A stretch of 64,000 nucleotides of DNA from Dolomedes plantarius. Its lineage: Eukaryota > Arthropoda > Arachnida > Araneae > Dolomedidae. Made by a program: the position numbers and the translations under genes. Of this stretch, positions 1-10,776 are shown piece by piece; the stretch's first letter is position 1; every line of letters begins with the position of its first letter. The notes below the pieces were generated by a model. That model worked only from the letters and a program-made list of their open reading frames with translations, did no database searches and had not been told where the DNA came from. The stretch is taken from contig OU015491.1 in assembly GCA_907164885.2 (NCBI GenBank), positions 117,697,431 to 117,761,430 of the forward strand. Reading direction: 5' to 3'.

Positions 1-211
1 TATATATATACTGAGAAACAGCATAAACAGAAATACTTTCTCTCTGTAAGATAGCTCTAGGGTTGAATTTACAGTGAGTTCTCTATAAAAAGTTTCTGTT
101 AAAATAAATAGTTTCAAGCACCTTTAAAGCAAAACAAAAGTTTAAAGACATTTTAAACATATGTAGTACAACTTGTATCACATTATACAATAATTTTAAT
201 CGTAACTAACG

Positions 212-372
<161 letters not shown>

Positions 373-682
373 ACACATACATAATACATGAATATAAAGT
401 AATAAATGCTAAAGAATGTATAAAGGTTTATATTCTCGATTGGAAGAAACGTTTTCAAACTGCAAATTCCTGAAGACCAGATTACGTAATAACGCAAGCA
501 TACATGCGTAAAAACGTTTTTATGCAGAAGAGCAGTTTAGGGCTACAAGCATGTAGCAATACCTTAATAGCGAAAATTAGACAAAAATGTCGGTAGAAAT
601 TATTGAATACTTTTGGTAGATCAAAGTACTTTGCCACAGCCAACTGTTTGAGTGAAAAGAGTTTTTGGAGATTTCAGCAAAA

Positions 683-718
<36 letters not shown>

Positions 719-835
719 GTGTAGTGAATTTAATTCCCGTATAGTAGTACTCTTAAAACTGGGGTGAAATTTACAGAAAAAAATTAAAACGGACCAAAAA
801 AAAATTTTGAATTCAAAAGTAACATAATTATATAC
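373..835. other. AT-rich sequence, no gene seen
   Basis: No supported gene. The only structure is an (AAT)n trinucleotide microsatellite at about 681-717. Confidence 0.6.
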
Positions 836-1138
836 CTCTGATTAGACAAAGAATGCAAAGCTGAGCTGAAGTCTTCCATTGTTTCATGTACGGTTACTAG
901 TAAATTTTCAAACAGTCTGGGAAGTATTATCACGTGCCGATACTGAGCAAAGCGGTTATTTATGCAAGGTATCAGGAACTGTCCGTTTCGCTCATCCAAT
1001 GCGAACTGTCGAAAATAGTCGTTAAAGTCATCGGGAACTACTATGTGGTAGCTGAAATCCATATTTGAGCCGCCATATGACTCAGGACTAAAAGCAACTG
1101 CTAAAGAAGAATATATGAGTCTCCTCATAGCCATTTTC
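836..1138 (-). CDS. Candidate host exon, unrecognised protein
   Basis: The minus strand has an open stretch of 101 codon-equivalents (303 nt) bounded by good splice signals. A pyrimidine tract runs into an AG acceptor at 1139-1140, and AG|GTATAT forms a donor at 835-834. Exon length is a multiple of three. An ATG in good context lies four bases inside the exon (1134-1132), so it could be the first coding exon behind a 5' UTR exon, or an internal phase 2-2 exon. The peptide begins MAMRRLIYSSLAVAFSPES and is of mixed composition (PDDFNDYFRQF, VTVHETMEDF), unlike the transposon proteins nearby. I do not recognise the family and assign no function. It is the only stretch in the window with both host-like composition and clean splice borders. 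Confidence 0.5.
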
Positions 1139-1140
1139 CT

Positions 1141-2460
1141 ATAAAGAGAAGAAAAAAATACACTTTAATTGGTCATGAATCATATTATGTATAAATTCGA
1201 ACTCCGAATTATCTGTGGTAATTATTTCTCAAAACACGGGAAACCAGAACAGATGTATTAATTTTTAAAAAAATCTGCATACTATTAAAAAAAATAAGTT
1301 TGGAGATCTTAAAAAAATTACAGATACTGTTTTTAACTTATTTTAACCAAATTAAAATACCAGACCTACATAGATAATTGAATAAATTTTGTTTTTGATT
1401 TTTTAACGTAGGAGTACGTTCCTCAATAACGGTCCTTCGGAGAGAAAAAAAATTTTCCGGCGTCACGAGTTATAATTTTAGCAGTGCAGCAAATCCAGTA
1501 ACAGTAAACAGTTAAACAGAAAAGTACCAAAATGCGTTTATTTAAAAGGAAGAAAAAAAAGAGGGGTGGGGGAATAGCTTGTATTGTTGATAGCAACTTA
1601 TATAAGTTTTGAGATATCAGAATTTTTTCGAAACCATTTTTCAGGAGAAACTTGTCCTTTTGAAGTTTTATAGCCCCTTACTCAGAGTACTGTCATCTAA
1701 TTGTTCAATATGCTGTGTTAAAATTTTATTCTGAAGGATTATAAACAGGAGCACTGAAAGAGAAAAATATTTTTTTGGATTACAAAAATAAAATAATTTC
1801 ACCGGATTTTGTTAAAATTCTTTTTAAGTCTTTGTTTAATTAGGTATAAACTCAATAGGTTATTAATGAATTAATTTAAGAATATAACTAACTTGTCGAC
1901 GATTTAGTATATATTGATATATATATACATACATACGTACATATATATAGATACATATATACAACACACATACATACATACTATATACATACAAAACAGG
2001 TAAGGAACGATAAGTAATCCTACGTTAATAACCCGTTAGTTTCGTTAGAAGAGACTACCTGAAATTTTGTTTTAAATACAAAACGCCCGTGTTCCTGTGT
2101 TTGTGAATAATGCTTACAGCACGCCCTGAGCTTTGTTTCTATCAGCACTTATTTCTCGTTCGTTGTGCACAAGTGTGAGAAATTCAAAGGTATTTCTTTT
2201 CTTTTGGAACAGGGCTGATGTTTTCGAATATATATCAAACACGTACTGAGTATAAACATTCAGTTTTTATTGATATTTTGTACCAAAACTTGTGTTTTTA
2301 GCAAAATCACGCAAAATCGGAATTAGAAGTTGTACTCCTGCCTGAAACCCAATACACGATGGACCACCCTCCCCAACCGAAAAACAGTCAATAAAATGTG
2401 TGATGAAAGGGGGGGGGGTGTTGCCTAAAATAGAACTTTATTAGTCATTTTGGGGTAAAG
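1141..2460. other. AT-rich intergenic or intronic DNA
   Basis: No gene or transposon motif recognised. A short TATA/CATA microsatellite lies at about 1911-1995. If the exon at 836-1138 is real, this is probably its upstream intron. Confidence 0.5.
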
Positions 2461-2486
2461 GGAATAATATATAGATAAATAAATAA

Positions 2487-2537
<51 letters not shown>
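2461..2537. repeat. (TAAA)n/(TA)n microsatellite
   Basis: Short TAAA units run into a long TA tract that abuts the interspersed repeat beginning near 2538. Confidence 0.95.
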
Positions 2538-2540
<3 letters not shown>

Positions 2541-3660
2541 TAGCGGACCCGACAGACATTGTCCTGTTCAAACGTTATAATTCTAGCTGAAGTTCCCGGC
2601 GATGCCCGGGATTTTAAGAATGTTTGTTAACCAAAATCAATTTAAAAATTAACACAGTATAAATAACATGGAAAAAAAAGCATACGAAATGTTATACATA
2701 TTAATAATATGAAAACCCAATTAAAAATGTATAAATGTATAATAAACTCCTCAGATTTCAGCTATAATCGGTATTTCGTCATAAAAAAGCTGAAAAAAAT
2801 AAAAATAAATAAAAATAATAATTTTAAAAAATAATAATTTTTAGAAATTAAAATAAAAAAATAATAAAAAAAATTAAAATAATAATTAAATAATTAAAAA
2901 ATAATAAAATAAAAGCTGAAATAAAAAAGCCTTAAAAAAAAAGCTGAAATAACAGGTCTAGAAACTGCGGATTCGAACCCGGGTCGAGAGCATGGTACTT
3001 TCCAAATTGGCGACCTTCCGAATGCGCCACGATAACATGGTGTTTTAGTGGGTAAAGTGAAACATATTCGCTATTGGAAAGTTGTTGTGGGCTGGTGATT
3101 ATACATGTCAGAAGAGTTTTTAGTCAGAAATAAGTTAGCAGGATAGAAGCTTAGTCTTTAGCTCTTCAATAGACACAAAGATATAGGCGAGGAGGATTGC
3201 AGAAGCGATTAAAAAAGATCTCGTGTCACTTGACGTGGTTGATTCGAATTTATCGAGAGTATCAATATGCCGTTGGATCTGATCCATTTTAGAGTATAAA
3301 ATCTGACTTGAGAGATTATTATTTTCATTTATTATTCTGGTTTAATATACGTCTTGAAAATTTTTGATTTTATTTATTTTTATTTTTTCGCTCGCTGTTT
3401 GCTAACTAAACCTAACGTGGACGCCATTATCTAGAGGGGTGATTTCACAAACTGTAACAGCTTCCATTTACCGGACGCATCCCCATATAGATTGTTGTTT
3501 TTTTATTAATTAATTAAAAATATAAAAACATATTCTATCGGATCAAATTGTGAATCTAAACCATTCTCGGATCAACTTCATCGCACACACAAAATTTCAT
3601 TAAAATCAGTCCAGTCGTTTAGGAGGAGTTCAGTTACATACACACGGACAGAAGAAATAT
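2538..3660 (+). mobile_element. Microsatellite-associated interspersed repeat, copy 1
   Basis: The repeat starts with ACTAGCGGACCCGACAGA, then AGCTGAAGTTCCCGGCGATG, and ends with a conserved tail (AAATTTCATTAAAATCAGTC and a run of ACATACACACGGACAG) directly against a TA microsatellite. TA tracts flank both sides. This head and tail resemble the mini-me/MINE-2 class of arthropod elements that seed microsatellites (from memory). Related copies lie at 51241-52560 and 54970-56265, sharing segments such as TTTGTTAACCAAAATCAA and GTTAGCAGGATAGAAGCTTA. The centre is A-rich, with an embedded tRNA-like segment on the opposite strand. No protein is encoded. Confidence 0.7.
2965..3035 (-). other. tRNA-like (pol III A/B box) segment
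   Basis: Read on the minus strand, TGGCGCATTCGG (3029-3018) matches an A box and GGGTTCGAAT (2980-2971) a B box at tRNA-like spacing. No convincing acceptor stem is formed, so this is a tRNA-derived module inside the repeat, not a tRNA gene. Confidence 0.55.
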
Positions 3661-3673
3661 ATATATAAGAATA

Positions 3674-3732
<59 letters not shown>

Positions 3733-3745
3733 CATACATACATGT
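3661..3745. repeat. (TA)n(CATA)n microsatellite
   Basis: A long TA tract passes into CATA units, directly at the 3' end of the preceding interspersed repeat. Confidence 0.95.
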
Positions 3746-4284
3746 TTATGTGTGTTTTACCGTAAAATCTTGACTATAATACGCACCCGTGTTTAATACG
3801 CATGCTTGATATTGCGCGAAATTTTCGGAAAAAATTAAAATTCGACTATAATACGCACCCACAACTTTTCATTATTTTATTTAAAAATTGCACAAATACT
3901 TATAACATAAATAAAATTTGTAATAAAAATAAATGAAAACGTCAAATTCGGTTGAAAAAACTTAAATTTTTAATTTAAAAAAAAACAATACTGTCATACA
4001 GAAGGTCGTTCGCACTTTATGGAAACGATTTTGTAATTTATTTTTGGCTTTTGCATTTTGAGATAAAAATTTGGCAACTTCAGAATAATCGTCTGCTACT
4101 GTTTTGTTTTCACTGGAATGTAAAATAAAAGATTTATTTTGAAAATGGTTCCTAAAATTGATAAATGACACGAAGGTTACGAAACTCTGCTTTCCGAGGA
4201 GAAATATTCGTATTAACAAATTATAAAGCGGTGTAAAAATTGCGGTTGCGCATTTCAAAAAAAAAAGGAATTTATAATAAATTA
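3746..4284. other. Possible pogo-like terminal repeats, otherwise unassigned
   Basis: The word GACTATAATACGCACCC occurs twice in direct orientation (about 3772-3789 and 3844-3860). It resembles subterminal repeats of pogo/Tigger-type transposons, but the other end was not found. The remaining AT-rich stretch has no supported gene. Confidence 0.3.
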
Positions 4285-5972
4285 AATTTGAAAGGAAAAA
4301 AACGTCTAACTGAAAGTAAAAATAAAAACATGACCACTAAATCTCATCCTAAGACTGTTCAAACGCAGGTGAATATCAAGAAAATGAAGTCTCTGATCCT
4401 AAAAGAAAATCCGCCGACTCAAAGATGCCTTAAATCGAAATTAGGAATGTCTTCTGATAAAGAAAATCATTCATAAAGATTTGAAGTTAAAAATGATTCT
4501 TAAACTTAAAGTTCATCTGCTTTTTCTAAAGCATATAGCTGAAAGAAAAACAAATTGTAGAAAATTATATGAAAAACACCTAGATGCTTAAAAATGGAAC
4601 TTTTTGGTAACACTCGATGAGGCATGAGTGTACCGGGTGGTCATAAAGAAACTTTGCCGATATATGGACCTATAGTGGCCATTCCGTTCAACCTATGGAG
4701 ATGAGATTTCAGATATAGTTATTCAGAGATATGAGTTAGGGATTCTGAGAACGGCAACACAATGACTCTCACGGTTACGGTTATAGGTATAGAAACTCGA
4801 AATTTTCAAAAGGCAACGCCCACTTTTTCCCGTCGCAAAATGCTCAGCGCATGCGAAAATCCTAAAAAGCGTTGGAACGGTACGTGTGTCACAAAAAACG
4901 GACGCGTTATGCACGCACAAAAAACAGCTCTGCGAACGGCCAACAAAGATACGATCGGGGCGTACGGAGGAAATTTTCATATGACAGAGGCTAGAAACCA
5001 ATCACAGAATGCCGTTCACCAGATATTCAGCATAGAAAACCGATATAAAGCTCTCTGATCATGTTTTTGTTAGCCATTCGCAGAGCTGTTTTTTTGTGCA
5101 TGCATAACGCGTCCGTTTTTTTGTGATACACGTACCGTTCCAACGCTTTTTAGGGTTTTCTCATGCGCTGAGCATTTTGCGACGGGAAAATGTGGGCATT
5201 GCCGTTTGAAAATTTCGAGTTTCTATACCTATTACAGTAACCGTGAACGTCACTGTGTTGCCGTTCTCAGAATCCCGAGCTCATGCATCTGAAAAACTAT
5301 ATTTGAAATCTCATCTCAATAGGCAGAATGGAATGGCCGCTAGAGGCCTATATATCGTTTTTGTAGGCCGTTAGCAGAGCTGTTTTTTTTTTTTTTTTTG
5401 TGCGTGCATAACGCGTCCGTTTTTTGTGTTACACGTATCGTTCCAACGCTCTTTAGGGTTTTCGCATGCGCTGAGCATTTTGCGATGGGGAAAAATGAGT
5501 GTTGTCATTTGAAAATTTCGAGTTTCTGTACCTATAACCGTAACCGCGGGCGGAACTTGGTTGCCGTTCACAGAATCCCGAGTTCATACCTTTGAATAAC
5601 TATACCTGAAATCTCATCTCGATCGGTTGAACGGAACAGCCGCTAGAGGTCCATATATCGGCAGTTTCTTTATGACCACCCTGTATTTAAGTGACTGTAA
5701 TAAAAAAACATCAATTTTCTATTGCTCAATTGACGGAAATGACCTTAATAAATGACTTCGTCAGTGTACAGAAAAGTTCCCAAAGGGATTCATGATAGTT
5801 GCAGGATTTTGTTACAACGGTAAATCAAATATTAAAAAAGTCTCATCTAAAGCCAAAATTAATTCACTCTACTATCAGCAGAATGTTTTAGAACCAAATT
5901 TTGTAGAAGAAATTTCATCCTTATACGGAAAGGACATTGATGAAGTGTTTCACCCCCCGTTTCGCCGACACT
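4285..5972 (+). pseudogene. Mariner-like transposase, degenerate and interrupted
   Basis: This is a decayed relative of the mariner transposase at 15977-17105. The left part (4285-4632) carries LKGKKR, LKENPPTQR and IAERKTNCRKLYEKHL followed by TLDEA, matching LKENPPSQR, IAERRTRCRIIYEKHL and TIDES of the better copy. The right part (5686-5972) carries CNKKTSIFY and MIVAGFCYNGKSNIKKV, matching the same protein downstream. A 1,051 bp fold-back element separates the halves. Frameshifts and stops occur throughout, and the catalytic centre after EEISSLYGKD is missing because the copy is truncated near 5972. It cannot encode an active transposase. Confidence 0.8.
4633..5683. mobile_element. Fold-back MITE inserted in mariner transposase
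   Basis: Left end CCGGGTGGTCATAAAGAAAC pairs with right end GTTTCTTTATGACCACCCTG as a terminal inverted repeat of more than 30 bp, and a TA target duplication flanks it (4631-4632 and 5684-5685). The interior is unusual. The left arm (about 4633-4940) is followed by two tandem inverted versions of itself (about 5085-5359 and 5375-5683); the first lacks the outermost bases. Transcripts would fold into a long hairpin. Removing the element joins two halves of a mariner transposase at a TA, as in the paralogue near 16460. Ends and TA duplication fit a Tc1/mariner-mobilised non-autonomous element. Confidence 0.9.
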
Positions 5973-6068
5973 GAAATTTCCTTCCCCCTCTCGTTGGAAA
6001 AATCCCCAAAAAGAGGAAAATCACCACCCCCGTTTCGCCGACACAAAAATACCCTCCTCCTTCTCGTT
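5945..6068. repeat. Two-unit tandem repeat of about 73 bp
   Basis: Two units share CCCCCGTTTCGCCGACAC (5953-5971 and 6026-6044) followed by a pyrimidine-rich stretch and TCTCGTTG. It lies at the boundary between the mariner remnant and the PIN-like pseudogene. Confidence 0.7.
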
Positions 6069-6427
6069 GACAAATGTCAACGGAACAAAACCAAGCTAAT
6101 TACTATGTTAGTTCAGGCCTTGGGTTGCAACAGGTATACAGTCTACTACAGCCAAAGGAGATGCTGACTGCAGTATTGTCAGAGGTGGGTGGCAAAACAC
6201 CTCTCATTCAACTGTGGTGATAGTAGATAGGTAAGACCTGCTCGTCTTACTTGTGGCACTCACCCCACGATACACGAATGCAGTGGCGTACCTAGACCAT
6301 TTGGGGCCGGGGGCGGATTTATTTTTGGCCCCCCCCCAAAAAATGTTAATTTTTAACTTTTTCTAATGACAGCTAGCCTTTCTTTGCCTTAATCAGACAG
6401 TCTCCTCAGGCTATTGACCTGTGCAGA

Positions 6428-7125
6428 CAGTGGCGTGCTCAGGATTTTGTTCTGGGGGGGGGGGGGTCAAGACCTCCATGTGCTAGGGGTCATCCATTTC
6501 CCTGACGACCTATTATCAGGGTGGACTAGAAGAGGGTGTCTTCCGGGAGGTCTGGGGGGCATGGGATACCCCCAGCCGAAGAGGGGGGGATCCGGGGGTC
6601 CTCCCCCGGAAAATTTTGAAAATTAGGTGTTAAATAGTGCCATTTTAGGCTATCTAGAGTACTAGATGGCACTTCTTAAAAATCATATGTCTATGAATTC
6701 GGATAAAATATTTAAAGCGACGCCCCCGTCATTATTGGAATGAAAATCTAACAAGATGAGCTTTTTAAAGCAGATACGCGACGAAACAGTGCGTGCGTGC
6801 CCTGTTGAAAAAAAGACGCCTTCAATACTTTGATAGGCAAGGGTTCGGTTCACTCTCGCGGATAGTACTGTAGAAGTGTATAAACAGCGCTCGGCACTTG
6901 ACTTTAGAAATACTGTTTCTGGCACTGTATAGCGCTAAAATTGTAACAATAAAGATCGCTAAAAATGTAAGTGCAATAAAGATCGTAATGGTAAAGAATA
7001 AATAACACAATTACTATTAGGCCTATACGAAATATTTTTTCATTACTTTGTAATTTAAAAAATTTATTTTATCTCTGTGGGGGGGGGTCATGTCCCGCTC
7101 CCCCCCCCCCGTCGGCACGAACCTG
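6428..7125. mobile_element. Non-autonomous hAT element, 698 bp
   Basis: Starts CAGTGGCGTGCTCAGG, ends CGTCGGCACGAACCTG, with long G and C homopolymers just inside each end. A perfect 8-bp duplication TGTGCAGA lies at 6420-6427 and 7126-7133. There is no transposase. It is nested near the left end of the larger hAT. Confidence 0.9.
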
Positions 7126-7209
7126 TGTGCAGAGAAAAAAATTGACGGAATAAGTGCAGTACGAGGTGAGCAATGATCATTACTGTTTAAGCGTTAAATT
7201 AATAAAAAA

Positions 7210-7312
7210 GGTCTTACGTTCGAGCCTGGGTTCGAGCAATCGAACCAATGATGTACCGCCCGGCACAGCTCCAAGACCAACGTTCTAACCGCCTGGGCCA
7301 TGACCTCGCTAA
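7210..7312 (-). repeat. tRNA-derived SINE head
   Basis: On the minus strand TGGCCCAGGCGG (7300-7289, A box) and GGTTCGATTGC (7247-7237, B box) form a pol III promoter at tRNA-like spacing. No acceptor stem closes, so this is a SINE head and not a tRNA gene. Confidence 0.65.
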
Positions 7313-7824
7313 CTTACTGTTCGGTACATGGTTAAAATCAATTGTACGGCGCTGATTTTCGTTGTATGAATTTTTCGTCAGGCCAAGGTGAATGGTAAAA
7401 GGCTTGGCCGTTTGATTAATAAAAGCGATAATAGTTAAAGACAAAATTCATATTAAAAAGAAAAGGAGCCATTTTGGCGCCAATACTTACTTTTAATATT
7501 CAGGTAGCTTTAAGGAAAACCAAAGAAATACCTCACTTTGATCTACGCTAACTTTATTGGTAATTCAACTTTAAAAATTTTTACTTTTCACAAGGCAATA
7601 CACATTCACAGTATCAGTATGAAAAAAATAGAATGGGAATACATCACCTAGAAAATGCCGTGTTGTGTGAAAACATGTTATATGAGACCCAGGGACATTT
7701 CCAAAAAGGGGGGGGGGGGGTTGCGTTCTGAAAACTTATTAAAAACAAACATTTTTTAAAAATTTCATATAAGCAAGTTAAATTAAGAATTCTGTATTAA
7801 TTTCAAATAGGTAAAAGCCTCCTT

Positions 7825-8533
7825 TTAAAATTGTCTTTTTCTAACTTTTGCATCAGAAAATTGTCTAATTGTCTCATGAAAGTTTGTTTTCATAGCCAAC
7901 TTGATCTCGATGGATAACATTGCTAGGCCATTTAGTCTGATTTGGCTCATTGTTGAGCGCAAATAGTTTTTGATGACTTTCAATTTCGAAAAACTTCTTT
8001 CACAAGTTGCGACTGAAATGCAAATCGTCAAAAACTAAAAAAATCGTCGTAAAAAAAAATATTTATTAGATTTCTTCAGAAAATATAACAAGAGAGCAGT
8101 GCAATGAAATATAATAACTATGTTAATCATTCATGTAAAAAAATTTTAAGTATGAGTAACTTAATTTGAATGTGTGTTTTCGTCTCTTTGCATTTTTTAT
8201 TTTTTTGGGGCCCCCAACAGAAGTTTGCCCCAGGCCCCGTAAAGTCTCTGGGTGGCCCTGGAACATGAACCTCCTTAGTTCTTCTTGTAAAGATAAACGC
8301 TCATCTTTAGCTTTTTCACCCGACATCATCTTTTTCGATCTTTTTCTGCCTCTCTTTTCAATAGCAATTCCCATTTCTTCACATTTCTGGGAAGCGAAGT
8401 CCAAAGCATCACTAACTAAAGATTCTCTGCTTTCCTTAATAAAAAGTTCCAATGCTCTTAGTTTATTTAAAGCCTTGTCCAAGGAAATCCCCTGAATTTG
8501 CAGGTAGTGTTGAGTGTGGTTGATTTCCTCCAA
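7825..8533 (-). pseudogene. hAT transposase remnant (ZMYM1/ZNF862-like)
   Basis: Two minus-strand pieces remain. The upstream piece (8533 to about 8265) contains LQGISLDKAL-like sequence (LQIQGISLDKALNKLRALE), LVSDALDFASQKCEEMGI, EKRGRKR and GEKAKDERLSLQEE, typical of the middle of long ZMYM1-like hAT transposases. The downstream piece (8031-7825) gives SVATCERSFSKLKVIKNYL and RLNGLAMLSIE, the C-terminal hAT dimerisation region. Between them a hAT-type end (CAGGGCCACCCAGAGAC, reading left from 8262) shows that another copy or deletion joined the two. The N-terminal zinc finger and most of the catalytic core are absent. It is probably the degraded transposase of the surrounding hAT element. 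Confidence 0.8.
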
Positions 8534-8808
8534 AATGTCTGACTACAGGCGTATAAACGCTATAAACTTAAAATCGCAAGCATTTGTCATTATAATCTGA
8601 GTTTATCCTCTTGTATCTAGGCATCGATCAATTTTCCTAATTTTCCAAACCACACAACATTATTCAAAATTTTACGCCAAAGCCAGAATCTGACACAAAG
8701 AATCGGCTTACCTGTAATTTCCAGGCCCATCGTCGTCATCCGTCAGTCTATCCTCAACCTAATGCTTAAATCAGGACTTCTGACACCAGAAAACTAACCA
8801 GTCTATAA

Positions 8809-9311
8809 CAGGGCCCGATTTAGAAAATTCTTGACTTTAGGCACAACTCGGGATGGGGCGATGGGGGCCCCCTAACAGTGATGTGGGGGTAAAATTTCCA
8901 AAATTGACACACACAAAAAATAATCATGAATCATTGTGAAAGTATCATTTTACCGAGAATGGGCTATTTGAAGCGTAGAAGCCTAGAGTATTATCAAATA
9001 ACAAAACGCAATACAACATATTAACTTCTTCATTAAATTAAAACACCAATACAATGCAACCAGAAAAGCTTATCAAACCCTTATATACACTATAACATAC
9101 ATATGATGAACTAAACATATAACTATACATATGATGAACCAATCAATCAAATTTGAAAGTATATATAAAAAAATTGATATTGAAAAAGGTAAAATAAAAA
9201 AAAAACTGAATTGGATATTTTCTTTTTTTTTTCTTCTTTTAAAATAAGTTTTTTGGGGCCTCCAACATTCGGGGTCCCCTAGGGCCGGGCCTAATGGAAA
9301 ATCAGGGTCTG
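8809..9311. mobile_element. hAT MITE family B, copy 1 (503 bp)
   Basis: Starts CAGGGCCCGATTTAGAAAA and ends with a C/G-rich arm closing in CAGGGTCTG. The 8-bp duplication GTCTATAA is perfect (8801-8808 and 9312-9319). A second copy at 57531-59458 shares interior words such as ACATACATATGATGAAC and GAAGCCTAGA. No coding capacity. Confidence 0.9.
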
Positions 9312-10555
9312 GTCTATAAGGACTTTGCCTAAAATAAAGACTATCAGCCTATTTAATGATTTTCATGCGTTTATTGCACTTCTAGGATAAATACGGTTAC
9401 GTACAAAAATTTAAAATACATCAAGAAAAGTTCGTGGGTTCTGGAATATTATGAAGAATGTCGGGCGATTCTCAGCAACTCAGCGTCAGCTCTATGGCAT
9501 CTCTCAGCACCTTAGGCGTAGCGTGCTTCTAACTTTTCTTTTTTTCTTTTTTTTTGGGGGGGGGGGGGGGCACGAATTGAATTCAGTTAGGGCCCTCCTC
9601 AGCGCTTTGACTACCGGACGGTCCTTAAAATATGAAATATTGGGATTTTTTTAAATTGCATAAAAATAGAATTGATGTTTGAGTAGTTAGTTATACAATG
9701 AGAAAAATAAATATAATATTAATAAAATCAGAAAAAAATATAGCATCGAATTTATGCTATGGATCATATCATTGTTAAAATCTATGTTAAGGCTGAAGAC
9801 ATAATCGGAATCTTCAGTTTCACAGTTTGAAAAGGCGGCAAAAACCCCAACTTTCTTAAAAGTTTTCTACAATTTTATAGTTTTAACTAAACTTCTATTA
9901 ACGTTTTCATTTATTTCAAGTTAAATTGGGGTGGGGGGGGGCACGTGAAATGTTGGAAGTCGCTAAAATATGCAAGTGTAATATTTTATAAAGACAATAA
10001 CGTTCTTGTCTGATTTTTTTTTAAAAATTAAAAATGTAATTTTTTGTAGTAAAGTTATCATTCAATTTTAAAAACGGCCCCTGTCGTGGGGCCCCCTTAG
10101 TAAGTGGGGCCCGGGGCGGACCGCCCCCCCTTTGGTCCGCCACTGCACGAATGTGTTTTTTATGAAGACCGGACTGGGCAACACAGAAGACAGGCTCTAC
10201 TCTTCCCAACATCTTCAGGTCTTATCATTCAGCCAGTACATTCTCTTCATCCATAGTTTCTCAGGATGGGACACCACGTCAGCGATTTATGGTAAAAGCA
10301 AAGCAGCAATAGTACAATGTTTCCAGCGGTATGCCAATGAAACAGCAAACATCGCCAAAATGTTTTATGACTCCAAATCTTCACCAGGAGACATTGCTGG
10401 AGCTGAGGAACGAATGTTCCTGCTAATGTTCCAGACCCCGCCAAATGAGCATGATCTCAATCACCACAGGTACCTTTCATTTTTCTTTGCTCGTACTGAC
10501 CCCATTAAGTAAATTTAATAATTTATATAATTCATTAATATTCAATAATACGTTA

Positions 10556-10776
10556 TACACTATCTGGCCAAAAGTATCCGGACACCCCCCTAAAGAAGTG
10601 GATCTAGCAGGTGACGTAATTTGATGCGTAACCGAAAGCTATAAAAGTATTGGTAGTGGTTTGTCAGGTCATATTTATGCGTTTGTGAGACGATGAGTAA
10701 GTCAAAGGAGCTTAGTTACTTTGATCGTGGCATTATAGTGGGATGCCACCTTTGTGGGAAATCAGTTCGGGAAAAT
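10556..10776 (+). mobile_element. 5' end of a Tc1-like transposon, truncated
   Basis: TACACTATCTGGCCAAAAGT is a characteristic Tc1-type terminal repeat next to TA. An ATG at 10693 opens MSKSKELSYFDRGIIVG, the start of a Tc1 transposase DNA-binding domain. The similarity stops abruptly near 10776, after about 28 codons, and no catalytic region or right end follows. It is a dead 5' fragment next to the PIN-like pseudogene. Confidence 0.85.

Larger units (their letters stand above)
6281..10145. mobile_element. hAT-type transposon (3.9 kb) with nested elements
   Basis: Left end CAGTGGCGTACC and right end GGTCCGCCACTG form hAT-like terminal inverted repeats with the usual G-rich and C-rich subterminal tracts (GGGGCC/GGCCCC). 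A perfect 8-bp target duplication CACGAATG flanks it at 6273-6280 and 10146-10153. The insertion lies in a coding sequence that reads through when the element is removed, which independently confirms the borders. Inside are a smaller hAT element (6428-7125), a SINE fragment, a broken hAT transposase on the minus strand and a hAT MITE (8809-9311). Interior from 9312 to 10145 shows only AT-rich DNA and two G runs. Confidence 0.9.
6069..10512 (+). pseudogene. PIN/FEN-nuclease-like multicopy protein, split by hAT
   Basis: Two coding pieces, 6069-6280 and 10154-10512, read through one another once the intervening hAT element and one target duplication are ignored. The left piece gives NKTKLITMLVQAL, then after a frameshift AKGDADCSIV and VDR-stop-DLLVLLVALTP. 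The right piece gives VFFMKTGLG, LYSSQHLQ and FIHSFSGWDTTSAIYGKSK. I recall a multicopy arthropod/cnidarian family with GDAD, DTDLLVLL and HAFSGCDTTSA motifs. The spacing of acidic residues and the GCD motif suggest a FEN1/PIN-like nuclease fold, but that is my inference. Here Cys of GCD is Trp, and a stop and frameshift are present, so the copy is dead. Its native role is unknown to me; it may belong to a transposon. Confidence 0.65.

Noticed and set aside
2958..3040. tRNA gene on the minus strand
   Set aside because: A and B boxes are present but the acceptor stem does not pair and the segment lies inside an interspersed repeat.
4762..5595. Pair of similar open frames in opposite orientations
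   Set aside because: Both arise from the inverted arms of the fold-back MITE; no start context or homology.
9451..9654. Small open frame with a Phe and Gly run
   Set aside because: Produced by T and G homopolymers typical of hAT subterminal sequence.
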